A stretch of DNA of 64,000 nt from Streptomyces sp. SCSIO 75703 (GCF_036607905.1 NZ_CP144555.1:5022001-5086000), one strand, 5' to 3'. Numbered from the stretch's first letter, positions 25,159 to 34,668 are shown. Numbers and translations: made by a program. Notes: generated by a model from the sequence alone, not told the origin.

Positions 25159-25958
25159 CCGCACAGGTGCAGCAGCGCGGCCACCGCGCGGTAGGGGTCC
25201 GTGCGCCCGGCCCGCTCCTCGGCCGCCAGCAGCGCCGCGAGGTCGCCGTCCGGGGCCACGCCCGTCCCGGCCGGGGCGCCCGCCGCGTCCGTGAAGACCC
25301 GTACGCCGTACCAGGCGCGCAGCGGGGCGCCGATCCCGGCGAGCTTGGCCGTCAGCGTCGCCAGCCGGTCCGCGCGGACCCCGCCGCGGGGCCGGGCCGG
25401 GGCCGTCTCCCCCTCCGCGGGCGTCCGGGACGGCGGCAGGGCGGCCGGGACCGTCTCCCCGCCGTCGAAGGCGGCCAGCGCAGCGGACCACTCGCCGCGC
25501 AGCCCCGGGCGCATGGCGAGCGCGTCGCCGTTGCCCACCAGCAGGGACAGCAGCCCGCCCGGGGCGAGCATCCGGGCCAGCCCCGCGAGCAGCGGATCGG
25601 GTTCCTCGACGTACATCAGCATGCCGTGGCAGAGCACCACGTCGAAGCTGCCGGGCAGGAAGTGCACGCCGGTGTCGCGGCCGTCGCCCTCCAGGACGCG
25701 CATCCGCTCCCGGATGCCCTCGGGCTCGCGCGCCAGCGCGTCGCGGGCGGCGGCGATCGTCTCCGCGTCCCGCTCCACACCGGTCACCCGGTGCCCGGCC
25801 CGTGCCAGCCGCAGCGCCTGGACGCCGCGGCCCATGCCGACGTCGAGCACGCGCAGTCGCCGGCCGACGGCGAAACGGCCGGACATCTGCTCGTCGAGCT
25901 GCCGGGCCACCAGCTCCTGCCGTACGACGGCGGACCTGTCGTCCGGTCCGTCCAGCAC
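25146..25958 (-). CDS. SAM-dependent methyltransferase (methyltransferase_11 type)
   Basis: The fold motifs are LRVLDVGMGRGVQALRLARAG (SAM loop), VTGVERDAETIAAARDAL, GDGRDTGVHFLPGSFDVVLCHGMLMYVEEPDPLL and MLAPGGLLSLLVGN. The C-terminal part after residue 190 is Pro/Ala-rich with a cap-like helix region ending in DPYRAVAALLHLCGVRG. The start is uncertain. The GTG at 25958 is the nearest normal start and gives 270 residues. A CTG at 26000 would overlap the DUF3043 stop as CTGA and restore a longer N-terminus. It is probably translated with the upstream DUF3043 gene. Confidence 0.87.
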   Translation of the reverse strand: MLDGPDDRSAVVRQELVARQLDEQMSGRFAVGRRLRVLDVGMGRGVQALRLARAGHRVTGVERDAETIAAARDALAREPEGIRERMRVLEGDGRDTGVHFLPGSFDVVLCHGMLMYVEEPDPLLAGLARMLAPGGLLSLLVGNGDALAMRPGLRGEWSAALAAFDGGETVPAALPPSRTPAEGETAPARPRGGVRADRLATLTAKLAGIGAPLRAWYGVRVFTDAAGAPAGTGVAPDGDLAALLAAEERAGRTDPYRAVAALLHLCGVRG

Positions 25959-25996
25959 GTCCCGTGCCGCGTCGCCCCCCGCCAGCGGTGTGACGC

Positions 25997-26596
25997 TCAG
26001 GGCCGCTCCCCGCGCTTGACGCGCGGCTTGGGCAGCCGGAGCCGGCGCATCTGGAGCGAGCGCATCAGCGCGTACGCGACGGCGCCGCGGCGGCGCTCGT
26101 CCGGGAACCGGTCGGCGAGGATCTTGCGCAGCCGGAAACCGCTGACGATCGAGTCGAGCACGATCATCACGATCACGACCAGCCACAGCAGCAGCGCGAT
26201 GTTCTGCAGCGCCGCCACCCGGATCACGCTCAGCACGAGGATGATCACGGCCATCGGCAGGAAGTACTCGGCGATGTTGAAGCGCGAGTCGACGAAGTCG
26301 CGGGCGAACCGGCGGACCGGGCCCTTGTCGCGCAGCGGCAGGTACCGCTCGTCACCGCTGGCGAGCGCCTGGCGCTGCCGCTCCATCTCGACCCGGCGCT
26401 GCTCGCGCTGGCGCTTGGCCGCCTCCTTGCGCGTCATCGGCGTGTTGGCGACGCTACGGCGCTGGGACTGGGCCTCACTGCGCTTGGGAGTGGGCCTGCC
26501 CTTGGGGGCCTGCGGGTCGCGGGGCTGCTTGGAGTCGGTCACCGGCGCCTTGTCGGCGCTCGGGGCCTTCTCTTCCTTGGCACGGCTACGGAACAC
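25997..26596 (-). CDS. DUF3043 membrane protein
   Basis: A 199-residue protein of the actinobacterial DUF3043 family. The N-terminal third is charged (SRAKEEKAPSADKAP ... RSEAQSQRRSVANTPMTRKEAAKRQREQRRVEMERQRQA). Two membrane helices follow at about residues 115-160 (YFLPMAVIILVLSVIRVAAL and IALLLWLVVIVMIVL), and the C-terminus is basic. Function is unknown. The GTG at 26596 is chosen because upstream codons lack family character. It lies divergent from pspA with 294 bases between starts. Confidence 0.87.
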   Translation of the reverse strand: MFRSRAKEEKAPSADKAPVTDSKQPRDPQAPKGRPTPKRSEAQSQRRSVANTPMTRKEAAKRQREQRRVEMERQRQALASGDERYLPLRDKGPVRRFARDFVDSRFNIAEYFLPMAVIILVLSVIRVAALQNIALLLWLVVIVMIVLDSIVSGFRLRKILADRFPDERRRGAVAYALMRSLQMRRLRLPKPRVKRGERP

Positions 26597-26890
26597 AGAA
26601 CCCAAGGGTACGGGGTCGACGGGTGTGGACCCACGCCCGGTGGGGAACGATCCGGCAACACCGGGCGTCTGTAGGAGCACGGAGGGGTGCCGCGCGGCGG
26701 GCCGGAGTGTCGCTTTCCGGACATTCTCGGGGGGCGTCTCCTCCCTGCGCCGGACCGGAGGCGCGGGCGGTCGTCCTTGCGGATGAGCGCATCCGGCCCC
26801 GGACAGTGCGGTAATGGACGCAGGGCCCGTACTGTGGGTTCTGTTGCAGTCGCTGGAGCTGAGTCGGTCAGAAGGGGGCGCGCGAAGCCC

Positions 26891-27688
26891 ATGAGCGGTG
26901 TCATGAAGCGTATGGGGATGATCTTCCGCGCGAAGGCCAACAAGGCCCTTGACCGGGCCGAGGACCCGCGCGAGACCCTCGATTACTCGTACCAGAAACA
27001 GCTTGAGCTGCTGCAGAAGGTGCGCCGCGGGGTCGCCGACGTGGCGACCAGCCGCAAGCGTCTGGAGCTCCAGCTCAACCAGTTGCAGTCACAGTCGTCC
27101 AAGCTGGAGGACCAGGGCCGCAAGGCGCTCGCGCTGGGCCGCGAGGACCTGGCCCGCGAGGCGCTCTCCCGCCGCGCCGCCCTCCAGCAGCAGGTGACCG
27201 ACCTGGAGACCCAGCACGCCACGCTCCAGGGCGAGGAGGAGAAGCTCACCCTGGCGGCCCAGCGGCTCCAGGCGAAGGTGGACGCCTTCCGCACCAAGAA
27301 GGAGACCATCAAGGCCACCTACACGGCGGCCCAGGCGCAGACCCGCATCGGCGAGGCGTTCTCCGGCATCTCCGAGGAGATGGGCGACGTGGGCCTGGCG
27401 ATCCAGCGCGCCGAGGACAAGACCGCCCAGCTCCAGGCGCGGGCCGGGGCCATCGACGAACTGCTGGCCTCCGGCGCCCTCGACGACCAGTCCGGCACGC
27501 ACAAGGACGACATCCAGGCCGAGCTGGACCGGCTCTCCGGTGGTACGGATGTGGAGCTGGAACTGCAGCGGATGAAGGCCGAGCTGGCCGGCGGCGGCTC
27601 CGACGGCCGCCAGGCCATCGAGGGCGGCGAGCGGCAGGCGCAGCCCGAGCAGCAGACGCGGGACACGCCGCGCTTCGACAAGCAGTGA
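26891..27688 (+). CDS. pspA: PspA/IM30 family envelope-stress protein
   Basis: A 265-residue coiled-coil membrane-remodelling protein of the ESCRT-III-like PspA/Vipp1 family. MKRMGMIFRAKANKALDRAEDPRETLDYSYQKQLELLQKVRRGVADVA is the characteristic start with the N-terminal amphipathic helix. Long heptad-rich helices follow to about residue 200. The last 45 residues are a Gly/Gln-rich tail. The ATG at 26891 has a GAAGGGGG site somewhat far upstream. It is followed after 43 bases by pspAA, the usual actinobacterial partner, so the pair forms an operon. Confidence 0.95.
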   Translation: MSGVMKRMGMIFRAKANKALDRAEDPRETLDYSYQKQLELLQKVRRGVADVATSRKRLELQLNQLQSQSSKLEDQGRKALALGREDLAREALSRRAALQQQVTDLETQHATLQGEEEKLTLAAQRLQAKVDAFRTKKETIKATYTAAQAQTRIGEAFSGISEEMGDVGLAIQRAEDKTAQLQARAGAIDELLASGALDDQSGTHKDDIQAELDRLSGGTDVELELQRMKAELAGGGSDGRQAIEGGERQAQPEQQTRDTPRFDKQ

Positions 27689-27731
27689 CCACCACCGACG
27701 GCCACCGGGGTCCATCGCCGAGGAGGGCGAC

Positions 27732-28013
27732 ATGATCGTACGGATCATGGGGGAGGGGCAGGTGAGGCTGGCCGACGACCGGCTCGCCGAGCTGAACAAG
27801 CTGGACGACGAACTGCTGGCCGAGATGGAGAACGGCGACGGACCCGGTTTCCGCGCGACCCTCCACGCTCTGCTGGCCAAGGTCCGGGAGCTGGGCGAAC
27901 CGCTGCCGGACGACGCCCTGGAGCCCTCGGACCTCATCCTCCCCGGCCCCGAGGCCACCCTGGAGGGCGTCCGCGACCTCCTCAGCGACGACGGCCTGAT
28001 CCCCGGCGCCTGA
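27732..28013 (+). CDS. pspAA: PspA-associated protein PspAA
   Basis: A 93-residue acidic protein (MIVRIMGEGQVRLADDRLAELNKLDDELLAEME) of the PspAA family, which is found next to actinobacterial pspA and links it to transmembrane sensor or effector modules. The ATG at 27732 is preceded by GAGGAGGGCGAC. It has no membrane segment and no catalytic motif. The two-component genes that follow at 28164 are 150 bases away. Confidence 0.9.
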   Translation: MIVRIMGEGQVRLADDRLAELNKLDDELLAEMENGDGPGFRATLHALLAKVRELGEPLPDDALEPSDLILPGPEATLEGVRDLLSDDGLIPGA

Positions 28014-28163
28014 CGCCCCGGCGGCCTGCCGGGCACGGAGCGGCCCCCACCGGGCGCCGCCCCGCCCGGCCGGGGCGGCCGGTCGGCTCCCCGGCGTCAG
28101 GGCCGGCCCCCGTGGCGCCCGGGGCTGGGAGGGGACCGCGAGGGCCGGATAGCGTAGGCGGGC

Positions 28164-29390
28164 GTGAGTACCCTCGCGCGTGCACGGTGCCGCATCGGAG
28201 CGCATCCCTCGGCGCTGGACGCGGCCCTCGCGGCGCTCGTCCTGGGCTGCATGGTGGCCGGCACCTTCATGGACCGGCACGGACCCGACGGCGTCACCTG
28301 GGGCGTGCGCGCCCCCGACCCGCTCAGCCTGCTCCTCATGGTGCTCGGCGCCGCCGCCCTCGCCTTCCGCCGCCGCGCCCCGCTGGCGGTCCTCGCCGTC
28401 ACCGGCGGCCTCTCGGTCCTCGAGTGCCTCACCGGCGAGCCGCGCGCCCCCGTCGTGATGTCCGCGGTCGTCGCCCTCTACACCGTCGCCGCCCGCACCG
28501 ACCGCCCCACCACCTGGCGGGCCGGCCTGCTCACCATGACCGTGCTCACCGGCGCCGCCATGCTCGCCGGACCCCCGCCCTGGTACGCGCAGGAGAACCT
28601 CGCCGTCTTCGCCTGGACCGGCATCGGCGCCACCGCCGGGGACGCCGTGCGCAGCCGCCGGGCCTTCGTGCACGCCATCCGCGAACGGGCCGAGAAGGCC
28701 GAGCGGACCCGCGAGGAGGAGGCCCGCCGCCGCGTCGCCGAGGAGCGGCTGCGCATCGCCCGCGACCTGCACGACGTCGTCGCCCACCACATCGCCCTGG
28801 TCAACGTGCAGGCCGGCGTGGCCGCCCACGTCATGGACCGGCGCCCGGACCAGGCCAAGGAGGCCCTCGCCCACGTCCGCGCGGCCGGCCGCTCCGCGCT
28901 GGAGGAACTGCGCGCCACCGTCGGCCTGCTCCGCCAGTCCGGCGACCCCGAGGCGCCGACCGAGCCCGCCCCCGGACTCGACCGCCTCGACGAACTCGTC
29001 GCCACCTTCCGCAACGCCGGGATGCGCGTCGAGGTGGCCCGCGCCGACCAGGGCACAGTCCTGCCCACCGCCGCCGACCTCGCCGCCTACCGGATCATCC
29101 AGGAGGCCCTGACCAACGTGCGCAAGCACGCCGGGGCCGACGCCGCCGCCGAGGTCAGCGTCGTACGCGTCGGCACGGACGTCGAGGTGACCGTCCTCGA
29201 CGACGGCACCGGCGAACCCGCCCCCGACGCCGCCCCCGACGGCGGTGGACACGGGCTGCTCGGCATGCGCGAGCGCGTCACCGCGGTCCGCGGAACCCTC
29301 ACCACCGGCCCCCGCTACGGGGGCGGTTTCCGGGTCCATGCGATCCTTCCGGTCGGCAGCCGCACCGACACCGCGCAGGAGCCCGCATGA
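28164..29390 (+). CDS. NarL-type sensor histidine kinase
   Basis: A 408-residue kinase. About five N-terminal hydrophobic segments span residues 20-160. After a coiled coil (ERAEKAERTREEEARRRVAEERLRIARDL) comes the HisKA_3 phosphoacceptor in RDLHDVVAHHIALVNVQAG. The ATPase region has an N-box (EALTNVRKHAG), a G1-like VTVLDDGTG and a G2-like GGHGLLGMRERV. The stimulus is unknown. The GTG at 28164 starts MSTLARAR. Its stop overlaps the response-regulator start by the four bases ATGA, so the two are translationally coupled. Confidence 0.95.
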   Translation: MSTLARARCRIGAHPSALDAALAALVLGCMVAGTFMDRHGPDGVTWGVRAPDPLSLLLMVLGAAALAFRRRAPLAVLAVTGGLSVLECLTGEPRAPVVMSAVVALYTVAARTDRPTTWRAGLLTMTVLTGAAMLAGPPPWYAQENLAVFAWTGIGATAGDAVRSRRAFVHAIRERAEKAERTREEEARRRVAEERLRIARDLHDVVAHHIALVNVQAGVAAHVMDRRPDQAKEALAHVRAAGRSALEELRATVGLLRQSGDPEAPTEPAPGLDRLDELVATFRNAGMRVEVARADQGTVLPTAADLAAYRIIQEALTNVRKHAGADAAAEVSVVRVGTDVEVTVLDDGTGEPAPDAAPDGGGHGLLGMRERVTAVRGTLTTGPRYGGGFRVHAILPVGSRTDTAQEPA

Positions 29391-30070
29391 CGATCCGTGT
29401 CCTGCTCGCCGACGACCAGGCCCTGCTGCGCAGCGCCTTCAGGGTGCTGGTCGACTCCGAGCCCGACATGGAGGTCGTCGGGGAGGCGTCCGAGGGGGCC
29501 GAGGCGGCCCGGCTGGCGGCCGCGCACCGGCCCGACGTGGTCCTCATGGACATCCGCATGCCCGGCACCGACGGCCTCGCCGCCACCCGCATGATCAGCT
29601 CCGATCCGGCGCTCGGCCGGGTCAAGGTGGTCATCCTGACCACCTTCGAGGTCGACGAGTACGTGGTGGGCGCGCTGCGCGCGGGCGCCTCCGGCTTCCT
29701 CGGCAAGGGCGCCGAGCCCGGCGAACTGCTCAACGCGATCCGTGTCGCGGCCGGCGGCGACGCGCTGCTCTCCCCGGCCGCCACCAAGGGGCTGATCGCC
29801 CGCTTCCTCGCCCAGGAGGGCCCCGGCGGCGCCGACCGCGACCCGCGCCGCGCCGAACGCCTCGCCGCGCTGACCGGCCGCGAGCGCGAGGTGCTGGTGC
29901 AGGTCGCCGGCGGGCACTCCAACGACGAGATCGCCGAACGCCTCACCGTCAGCCCGCTCACCGTCAAGACCCACGTCAACCGGGCGATGGCCAAGCTGGG
30001 CGCCCGCGACCGCGCCCAACTCGTGGTGATCGCGTACGAATCGGGCCTGGTCCGTCCGAGGGTGGACTGA
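29387..30070 (+). CDS. LuxR/NarL-family response regulator
   Basis: A 227-residue protein with a receiver domain (VLLADDQALLRSAF acidic pocket, phosphoacceptor Asp in VVLMDIRMPGTDGL, Thr in ILTTFEVDEY, Lys in GFLGKGAEPGEL) and a C-terminal LuxR HTH (LTGREREVLVQVAGGHSNDEIAERLTVSPLTVKTHVNRAMAKL). It is the cognate partner of the kinase encoded immediately upstream through an ATGA overlap. The RND transporter that follows after 149 bases is the obvious candidate target, by position only. Confidence 0.96.
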   Translation: MTIRVLLADDQALLRSAFRVLVDSEPDMEVVGEASEGAEAARLAAAHRPDVVLMDIRMPGTDGLAATRMISSDPALGRVKVVILTTFEVDEYVVGALRAGASGFLGKGAEPGELLNAIRVAAGGDALLSPAATKGLIARFLAQEGPGGADRDPRRAERLAALTGREREVLVQVAGGHSNDEIAERLTVSPLTVKTHVNRAMAKLGARDRAQLVVIAYESGLVRPRVD

Positions 30071-30074
30071 GTCC

Positions 30075-30112
30075 CCCGGGCCGTACTGCGCAGGGAGTAG
30101 GCGGGCCCCGGG
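30075..30112 (+). terminator. Weak hairpin after the response regulator gene
   Basis: CCCGGGCC near 30075-30082 pairs imperfectly with GGCCCCGGG (30104-30112). It could attenuate read-through into the transporter gene. Confidence 0.35.
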
Positions 30113-30219
30113 AAATGGACCTGGGGCTTACGGAACCGGGGCCGCGCATGCCCCAGGGTGTGAGGTGGGCGCCGACGTGCCCGCTCTCCGCTCAGGCCAC
30201 AGAAGGAAGACCCTCACCC

Positions 30220-33200
30220 ATGTCCTGGCTGTCGAGATTCAGCCTCGCGCAACGGGCCCTGATAGGGCTGATGTCGATCATCGCGCTCGTCTTCGGGGCG
30301 ATCGCGATCCCCCAGCTCAAGCAGCAACTGCTGCCCACCATCGAACTGCCCATGGTGTCCGTGGTGGCGCCGTACCAGGGCGCGTCGCCGGACGTGGTCG
30401 AGAAGCAGGTCGTCGAACCGATCGAGAACAGCCTCCAGGCGGTCGACGGGATCTCCGGCGTCACCTCGAAGGCTTCCGAGGGCAGCGCCGTGATCATGGC
30501 GTCCTTCGACTACGGCAACGGCACCCAGCAACTCGTCGCCGACGTCCAGCAGGCCGTCAACCGCGCCCGCGCCATGCTCCCGGCCGGGGTGGACCCGCAG
30601 GTCGTCTCCGGTTCCACGGACGACATCCCGACCGTGGTCCTCGCCGTCACCTCCGACAAGGACCAGCAGGCCCTGGCCGACCAGCTCGACAAGGCCGTCG
30701 TCCCGGAGCTGAAGGGCATCGACGGCGTCGCCCAGGCCGTGATCGACGGCGTCCGCGACGTCCAGATCACCGTCACCCCGGACCCGGCGAAGCTGGCGAA
30801 GGCGAAGCTCGCCCCGCAGGCGATCGGGCAGGCCCTCCAGGCGGGCGGCGCGACCGTCCCCGCGGGCTCCTTCGACGAGGCCGGCGCCAACCGCACCGTG
30901 CAGGTCGGCGGCGGCTTCACCTCCCTGGAGCAGATCCGGGACCTGCGCGTCGCCGGCCAGGGCGGCGGCAAGCCGGTACGCCTCGGCGACGTGGCCGAGG
31001 TCGAGCAGCAGGAGGCCCGCGCCGACTCCCTGACCCGCACCAACGGCAGGCCGAGCCTGGCCGTCGCGCTCACCATGGACCACGACGGCAGCGCGGTCTC
31101 GATCTCGCGGGCGGTCGAGGACATGCTGCCCGAGCTGCGCGAGTCGCTCGGCTCCGGCGCCACGCTCACCGTGGTCAGCGACCAGGGACCGGCGGTCTCC
31201 AAGGCCATCGAGGGCCTGACCACGGAGGGCGCGCTCGGTCTGGTCTTCGCCGTCCTGGTGATCCTGGTCTTCCTCGCCTCGGTCCGCTCCACGCTGGTCA
31301 CGGCGGTCTCCATCCCGCTGTCGGTGGTGCTGGCGCTGATCGTGCTGTGGACCCGCGACCTGTCGCTCAACATGCTGACGCTGGGCGCGCTGACCATCGC
31401 CGTCGGCCGCGTCGTCGACGACTCGATCGTGGTCCTGGAGAACATCAAGCGGCACCTGGGCTACGGCGAGGAGCGGCGCGAGGCCATCCTCAAGGCCGTG
31501 CGCGAGGTGGCCGGCGCGGTCACCTCCTCGACCCTCACCACGGTCGCCGTCTTCCTGCCGATCGGCCTGGTCGGCGGCATGGTCGGCGAGCTGTTCGGCT
31601 CGTTCAGCCTGACCGTCACCGCCGCGCTGCTGGCCTCGCTGCTGGTGTCGCTCACCGTGATCCCGGTCCTGTCGTACTGGTTCGTGCGGCCCCCGAAGGG
31701 CACCCCCGAGGACGCGGCGGAGGCCCGCCGGGTGGCCGAGGAGAAGGAGGCGCGCAGCCGTCTGCAGCGCCTGTACATCCCGGTCCTGCGCTTCGCCACG
31801 CGGCGCCGGCTGACCAGCCTGGGCATCGCCGTCGCGGTACTGCTCGCCACCTTCGGCATGGCCCCGCTGCTGAAGACGAACTTCTTCGACCCGGGCGAGC
31901 AGAAGGTCCTCAGCATCAAGCAGGTACTGAAGCCGGGCACCAGCCTGGCGGCCACCGACGAGCAGGCCGCGAAGGTCGAGCGGCTCCTGTCGGAGACCAA
32001 GGGCGTCAAGGACCACCAGGTCACCATCGGCTCCTCCGGCTTCATGGCGGCCTTCGGCGGCGGTACGGACAGCAACCAGGCCAGCCACCAGGTGATGCTG
32101 GAGGACTCGGCCTCCTCCGAGAAGGTCCGCACCGCGCTGGAGGAGGGTCTCGCCCGGCTCGACGGCATCGGCACCACCACGGTGTCGACCGGTGACGGCT
32201 TCGGCAGCCAGGACCTGAGCGTCGTCGTCAAGGCGTCCGACGCGAAGGTGCTGCGCGAGGCGACGGAGCGGGTCCGCGAGACGGTCGCCGGGCTCGACGA
32301 CGTCACGGACGTCACCAGCGACCTGGCGCAGAGCGTGCCGCGGATCTCGGTCACCGCCAACGAGCGTGCCGCCGAGGCCGGTTTCACCGAGCAGACGCTC
32401 GGCGCGGCCGTCGCCCAGGCGGTGCGCGGCACCCCGGTGGCCAAGGCGGTCGTGGACGACGCCGAGCGCGACGTGGTGATCCGCTCCGCGCAGTCCGCCC
32501 GGACGCTCGCCGAGCTGAAGGCGCTGCCCCTCGGCCCGGTGAAGCTGGGCGACATCGCCACGGTCGAGCTGGTGGACGGCCCGGTGTCGATGACCCGGAT
32601 CGACGGCCAGCGCGCGGCGACGGTCACCGCCCGCCCCACCGGCGACAACACCGGCGCGGTGAGCGCGACCCTCCAGACGGAGATCGCCGGGCTCAAGCTG
32701 CCGGCCGGCGCCACGGCCGAGATCGGCGGCGTCAGCGCCGACCAGGACGAGGCGTTCGCGAGCCTGTTCCTGGCCATGCTGGCCGCGGTCGCCATCGTGT
32801 TCATGCTGCTGGTCGGCACCTTCCGGTCGCTGGCCCAGCCGCTGATCCTGCTGGTGTCCATCCCGTTCGCGGCGACCGGCGCCCTCGGCCTGCTGCTCGT
32901 CACCGGCACCCCGATGGGCGTCCCGGCGATGATCGGCATGCTGATGCTCATCGGCATCGTGGTCACCAACGCGATCGTGCTGATCGACCTGATCAACCAG
33001 TACCGCGCGCGGGGCCACGGCATCGTCGAGGCGGTGATCGAGGGCGGCCGGCACCGGCTGCGGCCCATCCTCATGACCGCGCTGGCGACGATCTTCGCCC
33101 TGCTGCCGATGGCGCTGGGCGTCACCGGCGAGGGCGGCTTCATCGCCCAGCCGCTGGCCGTGGTGGTGATCGGCGGTCTGATCACGTCGACCCTGCTGAC

Positions 33201-33336
33201 GCTGCTGCTGGTCCCGACGCTCTACGCCATGCTGGAACTGGGCAAGGAGCGCCGGGCGAAGAAGCGCGCGGCCAGGCGCGGCGAGGTGCCGCCCCAGCCG
33301 GAGCCCACCCAGGAGCCGGAGCCGGCCCAGGTCTGA
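30220..33336 (+). CDS. RND-superfamily (AcrB/HAE1-like) transporter
   Basis: A 1038-residue proton-driven efflux permease with two repeats, each a membrane helix, a large extracytoplasmic domain and five further helices. Recognisable parts are LIGLMSIIALVFGAIAIPQLKQQLLPTIELP at the N-terminus, the TM4 proton-relay GRVVDDSIVVLENIKRHLGYG, and MLMLIGIVVTNAIVLIDLINQYRARG in the second half. The C-terminus is a Lys/Arg then Pro/Glu tail. The ATG at 30220 follows GAAGGA. No membrane-fusion or outer-membrane partner is encoded nearby, as for single-component Gram-positive RND proteins such as SwrC. It follows a two-component pair. Confidence 0.95.
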   Translation: MSWLSRFSLAQRALIGLMSIIALVFGAIAIPQLKQQLLPTIELPMVSVVAPYQGASPDVVEKQVVEPIENSLQAVDGISGVTSKASEGSAVIMASFDYGNGTQQLVADVQQAVNRARAMLPAGVDPQVVSGSTDDIPTVVLAVTSDKDQQALADQLDKAVVPELKGIDGVAQAVIDGVRDVQITVTPDPAKLAKAKLAPQAIGQALQAGGATVPAGSFDEAGANRTVQVGGGFTSLEQIRDLRVAGQGGGKPVRLGDVAEVEQQEARADSLTRTNGRPSLAVALTMDHDGSAVSISRAVEDMLPELRESLGSGATLTVVSDQGPAVSKAIEGLTTEGALGLVFAVLVILVFLASVRSTLVTAVSIPLSVVLALIVLWTRDLSLNMLTLGALTIAVGRVVDDSIVVLENIKRHLGYGEERREAILKAVREVAGAVTSSTLTTVAVFLPIGLVGGMVGELFGSFSLTVTAALLASLLVSLTVIPVLSYWFVRPPKGTPEDAAEARRVAEEKEARSRLQRLYIPVLRFATRRRLTSLGIAVAVLLATFGMAPLLKTNFFDPGEQKVLSIKQVLKPGTSLAATDEQAAKVERLLSETKGVKDHQVTIGSSGFMAAFGGGTDSNQASHQVMLEDSASSEKVRTALEEGLARLDGIGTTTVSTGDGFGSQDLSVVVKASDAKVLREATERVRETVAGLDDVTDVTSDLAQSVPRISVTANERAAEAGFTEQTLGAAVAQAVRGTPVAKAVVDDAERDVVIRSAQSARTLAELKALPLGPVKLGDIATVELVDGPVSMTRIDGQRAATVTARPTGDNTGAVSATLQTEIAGLKLPAGATAEIGGVSADQDEAFASLFLAMLAAVAIVFMLLVGTFRSLAQPLILLVSIPFAATGALGLLLVTGTPMGVPAMIGMLMLIGIVVTNAIVLIDLINQYRARGHGIVEAVIEGGRHRLRPILMTALATIFALLPMALGVTGEGGFIAQPLAVVVIGGLITSTLLTLLLVPTLYAMLELGKERRAKKRAARRGEVPPQPEPTQEPEPAQV

Positions 33337-33357
33337 CCCGGCCCGCACGCACCACGG

Positions 33358-33394
33358 GAAGGGGGTGCCCCGCAGGACGCGGGGCACCCCCTTC
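33358..33394. terminator. Strong bidirectional terminator
   Basis: A perfect 16-bp stem (33358-33373 with 33379-33394) and a 5-base loop AGGAC lie between the convergent RND transporter and nadA genes. Confidence 0.9.
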
Positions 33395-33431
33395 GGGCGT
33401 GCGGCGGGTGGGACCCGTGGGTGAGGAACCG

Positions 33432-34616
33432 TTACGGCAGCGCCAGCATCCGCTCCAGGGCGAGCTTGGCGAACGCCTGGGTCTCCTCGTCGACCCGGAT
33501 GCGGTTGACGAGGGTGCCCTCGGCGAGCGACTCCAGCGCCCAGACCAGGTGCGGGAGGTCGATGCGGTTCATGGTGGAGCAGAAGCAGACCGTCCGGTCG
33601 AGGAAGACGACCTCCTTGTCCTCCGGCGCGAAACGGTTCGCCAGCCGGCGCACCAGGTTCAGTTCGGTGCCGATGGCCCACTTGGAGCCGGCCGGCGCCG
33701 CCTCCAGCGTCTTGATGATGTACTCGGTCGAGCCGACGTGGTCGGCCGCGGCCACGACCTCGTGGCGGCACTCGGGGTGCACCAGGACGTTGATCCCCGG
33801 CACCCGCTCGCGCACGTCGCGCACCGAGTCGAGGCTGAAGCGGCCGTGCACCGAGCAGTGACCGCGCCACAGGATCATCTTGGCGGCGCGCAGTTCCCCG
33901 ACGGTCAGACCGCCGTTCGGGCGGTGCGGGTTGTAGACGACGCAGTCGTCGAGGGAGAGGCCGAGGTCCCGCACCGCGGTGTTGCGCCCGAGGTGCTGGT
34001 CGGGCAGGAAGAGGACCTTCTCGCCCTGGGCGAAGGCCCACTCCAGGGCCCGGCGGGCGTTGGAGGAGGTGCAGATGGTGCCGCCGTGCTTGCCCGTGAA
34101 CGCCTTGATGTCCGCGGACGAGTTCATGTACGAGACGGGCACCACCTGCTCGGTTATCCCGGCCTCGGCCAGGACGTCCCAGCACTCGGCGACCTGCTCG
34201 GCGGTGGCCATGTCGGCCATGGAGCAGCCGGCCGCGAGGTCGGGCAGCACCACCTTCTGGTCGTCGGTGGTCAGGATGTCGGCCGACTCCGCCATGAAGT
34301 GCACACCGCAGAAGACGATGTACTCCGCCTCCGGGCGGGCGGCGGCGTCCCGGGCCAGCTTGAAGGAGTCGCCCGTGACGTCGGCGAACTGGATGACCTC
34401 GTCGCGCTGGTAGTGGTGGCCGAGGACGAAGACCCTGTCCCCGAGCTTCTCCTTGGCCGCGCGGGCGCGGGCGACCAGGTCCGGGTCGGAGGGGGAGGGC
34501 AGATCGCCGGGGCACTCCACGCCGCGCTCGCTGCGCGGGTCGGCCTCGCGGCCGAGCAGGAGCAGGGCGAGGGGAGTCGGCTGCACGTCGAGCTCCTGGG
34601 GTTGGGCGGTGGTCAC
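33432..34616 (-). CDS. nadA: Quinolinate synthase NadA
   Basis: A [4Fe-4S] enzyme condensing iminoaspartate with dihydroxyacetone phosphate in de novo NAD synthesis. At 394 residues it belongs to the long actinobacterial type. Cysteines expected to bind the cluster occur in YIVFCGVHFMAESADIL, VHPECRHEV and TVCFCSTMN. VFVLGHHYQRDEVIQFAD and PVSYMNSSADIKAF are family signatures. I chose the GTG at 34616 because GAAAGGG lies 8 bases before it; the GTG at 34625 is too close to that site. nadB and nadC are not in the window. It is divergent from erpA across a structured control region. Confidence 0.97.
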   Translation of the reverse strand: MTTAQPQELDVQPTPLALLLLGREADPRSERGVECPGDLPSPSDPDLVARARAAKEKLGDRVFVLGHHYQRDEVIQFADVTGDSFKLARDAAARPEAEYIVFCGVHFMAESADILTTDDQKVVLPDLAAGCSMADMATAEQVAECWDVLAEAGITEQVVPVSYMNSSADIKAFTGKHGGTICTSSNARRALEWAFAQGEKVLFLPDQHLGRNTAVRDLGLSLDDCVVYNPHRPNGGLTVGELRAAKMILWRGHCSVHGRFSLDSVRDVRERVPGINVLVHPECRHEVVAAADHVGSTEYIIKTLEAAPAGSKWAIGTELNLVRRLANRFAPEDKEVVFLDRTVCFCSTMNRIDLPHLVWALESLAEGTLVNRIRVDEETQAFAKLALERMLALP

Positions 34617-34668
34617 GACACGCACCCTTTCTACTTTTCGTCGAACTGACGCTATATATCATAACCGG

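Noticed and set aside
30214..34662. A 1482-codon minus-strand open frame opposite the RND transporter and across nadA
   Set aside because: It is complementary to a clear AcrB-like protein and overlaps nadA in another frame, with low-complexity composition.
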